The notes under the pieces: model-generated
Seen by the model: only the letters and a program-made list of their open reading frames with translations
The model's database searches: none
What the model was told of the DNA's origin: nothing
Translations under genes and position numbers: made by a program
Part shown: one piece after another, positions 42,334 to 50,400 of the stretch
How positions within the stretch are numbered: the stretch's first letter is position 1
Layout of the letters: every line of letters begins with the position of its first letter
Assembly: GCA_963597615.1 (NCBI GenBank)
Contig: CAVBQS010000035.1
Coordinates: forward strand, 20,858 to 84,857
DNA from: CAKRJP01 sp963597615
GTDB taxonomy: Bacteria > Bacillota > Clostridia > Lachnospirales > Lachnospiraceae
Direction of reading: 5' to 3'
Length of the DNA stretch: 64,000 bases

Positions 42334-44219
42334 AACAACCCTTTCTTAAGTCCGATATTGGGAAGAGCATCGGTTGCCTCCTTAGTCTCCTCCGGAATCT
42401 CTGGTTGGCTTTCTATCTTCTCGTTGGAAGAATCTCCAGATGCCTTCTTCTTAACAATGGCATATGCATAAGTGCAAATTAACGGCTTGTCGGTACAATA
42501 AATACGAATCTCGTATACCCCTTCCTTAGCCGGGGCTGTATAAATACCATCTGCGGAAATATCTCCACTTCCCGGCTCTGTAAGCTCGTAAGAAATAGAA
42601 CAGTCCTTCATATTGTTGAACTTCACCTGGAAGTAGTAATTCTCTCTGGTCCCCATTACAACGGTCGGTGTCACAAGGCTGATAGACTGGATATTGTTCA
42701 CATCCAAGTCCTCACTTGGCTGATCGGAATCGTAGCGGATTGCCACCCAACGGTAGGTGAGAACCAACATGCTGACATCCTGTTCCAACTGCAATGCCAC
42801 TTGGAAGCTTCCCTTGTCATTGAATACCTTTACAGCAGTTTTCGCCGCAACATTTAAATCCCCTTCATCAAATAGGGATAAATCTCCGTAAATCGTGGTC
42901 TTAGTGTTGGTCCCAAGCATTACATTCTCTTGCAAAAATTCGTATCCAACTTCCACATATACATTTCCGGATCCCAGTCCATGCATAACCTCACCGGAGT
43001 AGCAAATATCTCCTCTCTTTGCGTGGTCTCCTACTGGAATCTCCACAATACCGGTGGCAATCTTAGGTGCATCCACCAAGTCTCTCTTTACGCTGCTAAC
43101 CTGAGGGGCCACACCTAGACTCTCTCCCTGGTGGCTAAGGAAGGGATAATTTGCAAAGAAGCAATCCGTATACTCCTTACGTCTAAAATCGTCACTTGGT
43201 GTTTCAATATATTCTCTTACTGTATCATCTACCTGCTCAATTAAGTATGCAGAATCGGTACGAACCAAGGAGATATCTGCCAGACGGATGAGACCACTTC
43301 CTACTCCTAAGGTACGAAGCTCTAAGCTTACTCTGCTGGACTCTCTGGCTGCCAAAAGCTCTGGCTTCATATCTACCACATTAATCTTATAGGTAGTTCC
43401 CAAAGCCACTGGGCAATCCACCTGATTCACAGAAGCACTGGTGCTTCCTGCCTTAATCATAATACTGGTATCCTCATAAGCCTCCGTCTGGGCCAGCATC
43501 CAATATTCCTTTGTAAGGGTCTCCCCCTTCTCTAATTTAACACCCTCAAGTCTAATAGGAAGTTCTTGGCTTCCACTGGTTGTGGTCATAACTGGGGTCT
43601 GAAGAATACCTTCATAGAAAAGGGTACCATCCTGGGCACTTAACTTTTCTGCAGTAATCTCTAACTTCACGTAGTGACCGGCACAAACATTAGCCGGCAT
43701 CCGAAGACGGACCTGATAATCCTGGCTTTCCATCAGGACACCACCGGTGTAGAATTCTGTCTCCATCTCAAAGTCTTCTGCAAAGGATTCGCTGTCCATA
43801 AGTACCAATTCATAATCGTCTTCAATACGGTTGTACTCAAATTCCTTGTCGCTGTCCTGACGGTTAATGGAATAAACCGGCTGCTCTTCCTTTTCCTTGT
43901 AGCGAACGCACAAGCTTGCCACGTTAGTGGTCAGGCTTTCAAAACCTGTAATAGCTGACAATTTCTTTACTACAGAGCTATTCACCACAATTTCTCTGCC
44001 CATGTCATCAAAGGCAGCTCCACTTTCCACCATCAAAGATAGATCATCCAAACTAATTACATTTAATCCACATGCAATCCCTGCTCCCAACATGGTGCGA
44101 TTCACAAAACGGCGCTTATTATTCATATACAACTGCTCCGCCTCAAAGTCTGCGGATGTCAGCATCTTTCCCTTGTAGTATCTGTTTCTGCTAAATGATA
44201 ATAAATCGTTGCTCTTCAC
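42330..44219 (-). CDS. Large CIS-associated protein with N-terminal 'YYKGKMLT' domain and Ig-like end
   Basis: A 629-residue protein. The N-terminal domain (about 1-110: RNRYYKGKMLTSADFEAEQL and NRTMLGAGIACGLNV) is a pattern I know from proteins beside phage-tail-like clusters, without a named function. The middle is beta-rich; the C-terminus (about 515-590) looks Ig-like (YEIRIYCTDKPLICTYAYAI). It lacks a signal peptide. The start is GTG at 44219 after GAGAGGG. It is the first gene behind the promoter at 44348-44356 and may be a fibre or surface-contact component (inference). Confidence 0.65.
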   Translation of the reverse strand: MKSNDLLSFSRNRYYKGKMLTSADFEAEQLYMNNKRRFVNRTMLGAGIACGLNVISLDDLSLMVESGAAFDDMGREIVVNSSVVKKLSAITGFESLTTNVASLCVRYKEKEEQPVYSINRQDSDKEFEYNRIEDDYELVLMDSESFAEDFEMETEFYTGGVLMESQDYQVRLRMPANVCAGHYVKLEITAEKLSAQDGTLFYEGILQTPVMTTTSGSQELPIRLEGVKLEKGETLTKEYWMLAQTEAYEDTSIMIKAGSTSASVNQVDCPVALGTTYKINVVDMKPELLAARESSRVSLELRTLGVGSGLIRLADISLVRTDSAYLIEQVDDTVREYIETPSDDFRRKEYTDCFFANYPFLSHQGESLGVAPQVSSVKRDLVDAPKIATGIVEIPVGDHAKRGDICYSGEVMHGLGSGNVYVEVGYEFLQENVMLGTNTKTTIYGDLSLFDEGDLNVAAKTAVKVFNDKGSFQVALQLEQDVSMLVLTYRWVAIRYDSDQPSEDLDVNNIQSISLVTPTVVMGTRENYYFQVKFNNMKDCSISYELTEPGSGDISADGIYTAPAKEGVYEIRIYCTDKPLICTYAYAIVKKKASGDSSNEKIESQPEIPEETKEATDALPNIGLKKGLL

Positions 44220-44347
44220 TAGCTTGTCCCTCTCTTTTCATCTTAAGCTCTTTTCATTTTCAACTTTTGCTCAATCATCGTTAACTTGTATCTTAACACA
44301 TTTCTATAGTTTCTAAAGTTTTTTTACATATTTTTCACATATGTTTC

Positions 44348-44356
44348 ATTATAGCA
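44348..44356 (-). promoter_or_regulatory. Extended -10 promoter of the main CIS operon
   Basis: On the minus strand TGC-TATAAT forms a TGnTATAAT extended -10; no good -35 is seen at 16-18 bases. It lies at the 3' end of the phosphatase gene, and a leader of about 120 bases leads to the 629-residue gene. No terminator separates phosphatase and operon, so both modes of transcription are possible. Confidence 0.5.
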
Positions 44357-44370
44357 CATTTTCTTAAATG

Positions 44371-46119
44371 CTACTTTCCAACATAGTGAAATGCTAACAT
44401 AGTTACATCGTCGTACTGTTCGGATCCAGCTACAAACTTTTCAATACCTTCTTCTACCTGTTGCAAAAGTTCCTTAGGAGACTGTCCCGGCACTTGATTT
44501 AACACTTCTACCATCCGGTCCATTCCATAAAACTCCTCTGCAGCATTGGTTGCTTCAGGTACTCCATCAGTATATACGAAGAGCTTGTCTCCAGGGTTAA
44601 AGTTTAGCTCATACTCTTCATAACAAATTCCATCCATTCCAGCTAAGACAAATCCATGCTTGTCCTTTAACAGCTCATAGGATCCACCTTTCCGGCAAAT
44701 AACCGGATACTCATGACCTGCATTGGCACATACCATCTTTCCGGTAGAAATAGTAAGAACCCCCATCCAGGCCGTAACAAACATATTGGCATCGTTGTTC
44801 TCACACAGGTGATGGTTTACTGATTCAAACACTGCTCCCGGACCTACGCCACTTTCCGCAGTATTCTTAATTAAGAACTTGGCCACCATCATAAAGAGGG
44901 CCGCCGGAATTCCCTTGCCGGAAACATCTGCAATAACAAGGGCCAAATGATCCTCGTCAATTAAGAAGAAATCATACAGGTCTCCTCCCACTTCCTTGGC
45001 CGGAGCCATACTGGCATAAACGTCAAATTCCGTCCGATCAGGAAAAGCCGGGAAGTTTCTTGGAACCATACTGGCCTGTATCTCCCTAGCCATGCTAAGC
45101 TCCACCCCTATACGCTCCTTCTCTGCCGTAATCGCCGCAAGATTGGTCATATAAGTATTGATATCCTCTCCCATCTGTTCAATAGATTCCGCCAGTGTCT
45201 GAAGTTCATCCCCGGTGGTGATCTTAAGGTCTGGCACATCCAAAAGGCTATCTCCTCCCTGGTCTCTTTTATTCTTCACAAAGGAAGAAGCCGCCTCGTC
45301 TATCACCCTAATTGGTTTAATGATCTTTCTATCGGTTATTAATCTTGCAATAAAAAGTATAAGAATAGTTGCGCAAAAAATATTAGCAACTAGTTGAAGC
45401 AAAAAGATGGAAAATGTTTTCATCTCGTTCTTCATGGACATAGCAACTCGCAACTCTCCTATTATTTCCCCTGATTCTGACGTAATAATAGTAGATGTTC
45501 CATAGTATATATTTCTTTTAGATCCAGGATCCTTCATAATATAGAAGGTCCTTCCTCCGTCTTCACTATAATTAAAAGAACGCACCGCTTGAGTTTCTGA
45601 AAAGGAACCTGCCCAATATTTACCCTCATAGGTTACATCTGCCAGGTAAACCTCATTCTCTGTATCATCATCTACACCTACAATAAAAATCTTTGATTCC
45701 TTATTGGCCTTGGCATATTTTCCCATGGCATCGGTAAGTTCTTTGTATTCCGTAGTTTCCATAACAGCTTCCATATCATCCCAATATTCTTGATGCCCAT
45801 TATCATCTACAGAATAGTCATGAACAAAACTATCCCCATAGGTCTTACAAGCCTTGTGGTAGCCCGCAAGCACCTGATCCCTTATTTTTTCTACTGTGTC
45901 TGCATCTATGCTTTCAGTTAGGCCCTCTGTCATGTAGGACAAGAGTAGCTGACTTTCTGTTATATAATGGCTTACATAAAGATTGGCACTGACAACAATA
46001 GACACCACCATCATAATAAGGGCAACGGAAATAATGATTCGATCAATGCGGTACCTTAAAGATCTCCGCTTCTTTTTCTTCTTTTTCTTTTCTTCCATAT
46101 CTTCTTTATCTTTTCTCAC
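44371..46119 (-). CDS. SpoIIE/RsbU-type PP2C phosphatase with membrane sensor
   Basis: About 582 residues. A Lys-rich N-terminus precedes a membrane segment (about 26-48); an extracellular sensor region follows to about 235, then a second membrane segment, a HAMP-like stretch, a coil and the PP2C catalytic domain (about 335-580). The latter has EIQASMVPRNFPAF, PAKEVGGDLYDFF with a metal Asp, ADVSGKGIPAALFM and QYDDVTMLAF. Such enzymes dephosphorylate STAS antagonists. I prefer the GTG at 46119, 9 bases after GGAG; an ATG at 46134 lacks a ribosome binding site. It may control the STAS protein at 15385-15684. Confidence 0.85.
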   Translation of the reverse strand: MRKDKEDMEEKKKKKKKRRSLRYRIDRIIISVALIMMVVSIVVSANLYVSHYITESQLLLSYMTEGLTESIDADTVEKIRDQVLAGYHKACKTYGDSFVHDYSVDDNGHQEYWDDMEAVMETTEYKELTDAMGKYAKANKESKIFIVGVDDDTENEVYLADVTYEGKYWAGSFSETQAVRSFNYSEDGGRTFYIMKDPGSKRNIYYGTSTIITSESGEIIGELRVAMSMKNEMKTFSIFLLQLVANIFCATILILFIARLITDRKIIKPIRVIDEAASSFVKNKRDQGGDSLLDVPDLKITTGDELQTLAESIEQMGEDINTYMTNLAAITAEKERIGVELSMAREIQASMVPRNFPAFPDRTEFDVYASMAPAKEVGGDLYDFFLIDEDHLALVIADVSGKGIPAALFMMVAKFLIKNTAESGVGPGAVFESVNHHLCENNDANMFVTAWMGVLTISTGKMVCANAGHEYPVICRKGGSYELLKDKHGFVLAGMDGICYEEYELNFNPGDKLFVYTDGVPEATNAAEEFYGMDRMVEVLNQVPGQSPKELLQQVEEGIEKFVAGSEQYDDVTMLAFHYVGK

Positions 46120-46151
46120 TCTATAATTCTCCATCTATGTTTTTCTTTCCC

Positions 46152-46181
46152 TTGACAATGTTCTCGTGGATATTTTACACT
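46152..46181 (+). promoter_or_regulatory. Promoter of the divergent GHKL ATPase operon
   Basis: TTGACA at 46152-46157 and TACACT at 46176-46181, 18 bases apart. It lies in the gap between the divergent phosphatase and ATPase genes, so it may share control with both. Confidence 0.6.
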
Positions 46182-46229
46182 ATTTTTAACTATAAATGTG
46201 TTATTTTTTTAAGGAGTTACAAACAAATT

Positions 46230-47156
46230 ATGGATACTTTAGACAAGGGCAATAGCCCCTCTGAAAAACCCCGAGATAAAATCAGCTTTTTGGAGTTCGT
46301 TTTTTTACTAGACACCTTCCTATGTTTTCTCGTAGCCATCCTGTGTCTGCTTCAAGAAAGCTTTTTATTATCTCTTGTTTTTATCATCCTTCATGGATGC
46401 TTGGTGCCAATAACCTTATTGGTCAGCCGCAAGAAACTTTTAACAAAAGAGTCAGATTTCTCCTCTGAGGATATCACTCCAGTCCATAACCCTACAACCA
46501 TGGAGTTGATCGAGCACGACAATTCCTTGATTACCAGACTGCGGAAAGAGAAGGACCAGTTATCCTACGAAAACGAGCAGCTTACCGGGGAACTGGACAA
46601 GTCCAGCAATCAGGTAAACACTTTAACTCAACTTCTTGCAGAGGCAGAGCTTAAATCTGTAGAAAGCTTGGATCCCAATGTGGCAGCCAGCATTTTACCT
46701 CCAGAAGAATATGTAGAGGATTTAGACCTTATCGCCCTAAGCCAGAGAATTGTAAATCAGATGCAAGCCCCCTGTGCTACTGCGGGAGTTCGCTTGGAGC
46801 TTTCCACCTCCTCCACTTCCATTTCCTATCAGGCAGACAAGCGCTACATTAGTTTGATGATTCGAAACATTGTTGATAATTCTATTAAATACATGAAGCG
46901 AAATGGAACTTTGGTAATAACCATTTCCAATGTGGGATCCAATATTTTTATTGCCTTTAAAGACGATGGCCTTGGCCTTCCGGAAAAGGAATTGCCAAAT
47001 ATCTTTGACCTGAACTTCCAGGGATCCAACAGGGTCAGTGGCAACGGCTTGGGACTTGCCCAGGTAAAAGCAATTGTGGAGCACTATGAGGGAACCATTT
47101 ACGCCCACAGCTCCAACGGTATGGGAATTTATATTCATCTTCCCATAAGTTCTTAG
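46230..47156 (+). CDS. Membrane GHKL ATPase resembling a histidine kinase
   Basis: A 308-residue protein. Two hydrophobic segments (about 18-45 and 50-66) are followed by a coiled coil (about 95-140) and a HATPase domain with N-box RNIVDNSIKYM, G1 DDGLGLPEKE and G2 GNGLGLAQVKAIVEH. A normal H-box (xHExxxP) is missing, so the ATPase may not be a classical histidine kinase. I start at the ATG at 46230 with AAGGAG upstream. It is divergent from the phosphatase and followed by a small membrane protein; no response regulator is present. Possible targets include the CIS control proteins (inference). Confidence 0.72.
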   Translation: MDTLDKGNSPSEKPRDKISFLEFVFLLDTFLCFLVAILCLLQESFLLSLVFIILHGCLVPITLLVSRKKLLTKESDFSSEDITPVHNPTTMELIEHDNSLITRLRKEKDQLSYENEQLTGELDKSSNQVNTLTQLLAEAELKSVESLDPNVAASILPPEEYVEDLDLIALSQRIVNQMQAPCATAGVRLELSTSSTSISYQADKRYISLMIRNIVDNSIKYMKRNGTLVITISNVGSNIFIAFKDDGLGLPEKELPNIFDLNFQGSNRVSGNGLGLAQVKAIVEHYEGTIYAHSSNGMGIYIHLPISS

Positions 47157-47173
47157 GAAGGAGGATATGACCC

Positions 47174-47320
47174 ATGAGTAGAAAAGCAGTTTACAGCTTC
47201 TTCCTAATTCTTTATTTACTGGTTGGTGTTGGTAGCGCAGCCTACTGCTATATACATGGAGACCTGAATGCCAACTCCACTCTTTCAGAAATACTGAATA
47301 TTTATCATTCTTTGTTTTAA
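47174..47320 (+). CDS. 48-residue single-pass membrane microprotein
   Basis: ATG at 47174, preceded by AGGAGG; another ATG at 47167 hits a stop after four codons. The protein starts MSRKAVYSFFLILYLL and has one membrane segment (about 8-28, rich in F, L, V, G, A), then a short polar tail ending TLSEILNIYHSLF. It lies 17 bases after the ATPase gene and before a terminator. It may be a small partner of the ATPase in the membrane, as is common for sensor complexes (inference). Confidence 0.6.
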   Translation: MSRKAVYSFFLILYLLVGVGSAAYCYIHGDLNANSTLSEILNIYHSLF

Positions 47321-47339
47321 ATATTAATCTCTGATTTTT

Positions 47340-47376
47340 CAAAAAGGTAGGAACCATTTGGCTCCTACCTTTTTTG
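47340..47376. terminator. Bidirectional terminator
   Basis: AAAAAGGTAGGA pairs with TCCTACCTTTTTT, with an inner ACC/GGC partly pairing and a short loop. It ends the plus-strand ATPase operon and the minus-strand surface-protein gene. Confidence 0.9.
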
Positions 47377-47409
47377 GTCTTCCTTTATTCTTTTTCAGAT
47401 AAACCTTCT

Positions 47410-50400
47410 TTAGAACAAATCCTGATCGTCTTTGCGACGAATCATCTTTCGAACCAGTAAAGCAAATCCTCCTCCCAGTCCACAGCCTGCTATCACAATC
47501 AGTGAGATAATGGCTGCATATCGATTCAGACGACTGGATCCTGTAGAAGTTCCCTCTCCCAAGGTTTTGCTATTTCCTGAGTTTCCTTTAGTGGTAGTTC
47601 CTGTAGTTTTACTGGTAGTATCTCCGGTGCTACTCTTACTCTTGTTTACAATCGGCATATCTGTAGTGCCAGTTTCTTTTGTAGATCCTGTATCAGATGT
47701 TTTTTCCTTATCGGAACTAGAGCTAGCGCTAGCACTAGTTCTTCCTGATGAAGAGCTACTTCCACTGCTTGATGCGGTTGTAGAAGAACTGCTAGTAGCT
47801 GTGCCGCTAACAGAGAATTCCGCCTCTGCAGTTCCATCTTCCCACACAATAGTTAAGGTGTGGGTTCCATTGGTAAGGTCCTGAAGATAAGTGGCTGCCA
47901 AAGTAATCACAGTAGGATCTGCACTCTTAGTAAAATTACTTCCGCTTACTCTCTCGCCGTCTACCTTAACAGACTTAAACTTGTCATAAGCGCCACTGCC
48001 CTTAAAGGTCAATCCACTACTGCTATTTTTCTGCCAAGAAGCCCCCGCTCCCTGGGTAATCTTATAAGATACAGTCAAGACTGCCGCATCAGAAGTAGTA
48101 GAACCTTCCCTGTTGCTTATCAGACACTGGTATCTATATCCATTCATAGAACAATCTTCTGTATAGACACGGTAGGTTGCACTGGTGGCTCCTGAGATAT
48201 CCTGGAAACCAGAGCCATCTCCATTGTCAACTTGCCACTGGTAGCTGATTTCCTCCCCACTGGCTTCTACTGTAAAGCTGGTGCTAGAACCTGCATATAC
48301 CGTAACACTCTCCGGCTGCTTGCTAATAGCAGGAGCATCGATTTGGTTTCGATACTTAACATCCAACTCTACATTGGCTGCCGGCATGGTAAATGTGGTC
48401 TCTTTGGAAGTAAGGTCTGCAAGATTTGCCTTGCCTCTTACAACCACCCATTTTTCAAATTCCTGGCCCTCTGGGGCATCACTTGCTGTAACAGTAATCA
48501 CCTCACCGGCAACACTCTCTGATGCACTTCCACTTCCGTTGTTAACTTTAATACTATATGTTGAGGCTGTAACTGTCAGTACTGCTTCGGAACTGGTGAC
48601 GGTCATTTCCTCATCATCCTTTGCAGTAATAACACACTGATATCTGGCTCCGTTTAAACTAGAAGCAACACTGGAAATAGTGTAGCTTTCTTCACCAGTG
48701 CCTACATTCTGGAAGCCATTTCCATCTCCCTTATCTTCCTGCCACTGGTAGCTTAACTCGTGGGATGAGGTGGCCGCTACAGTAAAGCTAACACTTCCAC
48801 CCTCCGGAATAGAAACACTCTCTGGCTGGGCTGTGATTTGGATATCACTTTCTTCTTTGTACACCGCAGTAAGCTCTACGTCTTCCTTTGGCATAACAAA
48901 AGTGGTCTCCGCGCTGCTTGCATCTTCTAACTTCACATCCCCCTTTACAACCTTCCATTTCTTAAAGGCCATGCCTTCCTCTGCATCCTCCGCCTTAATG
49001 GTAACGGCATCTCCTGCCTTGCAGGATTCTGGGCTTGCACTTCCCTTGTTAACGGTAACTGTGTAGTCCGCTCCATCTACATTTAAAACAACTTCCTGGG
49101 ATGTAACGGTAATATCTGAGTTCTCCTTTAATGAAATTAGGCACTTAAAGGTTGTACCGCTTAAATCTTTTGTAACTTTCTTAATAGTATAAGTGCTGTC
49201 ACTTCCAACTTTCTGATAGCCCTTGCCATCATGGTAATCTGCCTGCCACTCATAAACTAGCTCATGGGAAGAAGTAGCTTCCACGGAGAAAGTAGCAGAT
49301 TTACCAGAGGCTACAGATGCATTCTCCGGCTGACTCGTAATCTGGATGTCATTACCTTCCTCATATACTGCAGTAAGTTCTACATCTTCTTTCGGCATTA
49401 CAAAACTAGTCTCTGCACTGGTGGCATCCTCAAGATTCACACTGCCCTTTACGATCTTCCATTTTTTAAATACCTTACCTTCTTCGGCATCTTCTGCCTT
49501 AATGGTGACGGTATCTCCTGCCTTGCAAGATTCTGGGCTTGCACTTCCCTTATTCACAGTAACGGTATAATCTGCTTCGTCTACATTTAAGACAACTTCC
49601 TGGGAAGTAACAGTGGTCTCCGGATTCTCTTTCAAAGAAATTATACACTTAAAGGTTGTACCATTTAAATCCTTAGTTGCCTTTTTAAGAGTATAGGAGC
49701 TATCGCTTCCCACTTTCTGATAACCCTTGCCATCATGATAATCTGCCTGCCACTCATAAACCATCTCGTAGAAAGAGCTTGCTTCCACGGAAAATGTAGC
49801 TGATTTTCCAGCGGATACAGATGCATTCTCTGGTTGCTTTGTAATATCGATGCTATAAACATTCTCTACAGTAAGACTTGCACTGTTTGAAGTCTTAGAA
49901 GCAACTTCTGCTCTTTCCTCATCTACTTCTTTTACAAGGCAACGGTACTTTGTACCATTTTCATCCATTGTGGCTTCTGATACTGTGTAACTAGTCTCAG
50001 TTGCTCCATCAATGTCAATGAAGTCTTCGGAATCTTTCTCTGCCTTCTGCCACTGGTAGGTTAAGGAATCTCCCTTATATCCAACTTCGGCTTCTACAGT
50101 AAAGCTTGCGTCTGTCTTTTCCTTAATAGTAACATCCTTCGGATCGGTCTTAATAGTCAATTTATCTGCTTTCTTCACAGTTAAAGTTGCAGAATAAGAC
50201 GGGCTTTTATCCGCCTCTTTTTCTGTCCCGTCTTTATCAATTTCCTTGTATTTCACAATACAACGATACTCTTCTCCATTTTGAGAGTAGGCAACTCCGG
50301 TGAGAGTTAGCTTGTTTGTTGTAGCTCCCAAGATCGTGCCTGTTGAATCCTTAAGATTTTCAAAGTCTTCTGCTCCGACTGCCTTTTTCTGCCATTGATA

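Noticed and set aside
10690..44219. A prophage or R-type bacteriocin (diffocin-like)
   Set aside because: No integrase, terminase, portal, capsid, holin or endolysin gene is present, and the AAA+ ATPase, DUF4255 and DUF4280 genes point to a dedicated injection system.
46737..47357. 206-residue minus-strand frame
   Set aside because: It lies opposite the GHKL ATPase gene and crosses a terminator, has no ribosome binding site, and no family likeness.
47432..47884. 150-residue plus-strand frame rich in Val/Leu/Pro
   Set aside because: Antisense to the Ser/Thr-rich stalk of the surface protein; composition explains the open frame.
48337..49854. CRISPR array
   Set aside because: The repeats are about 500 bases long, in frame and protein-coding, with no spacers.
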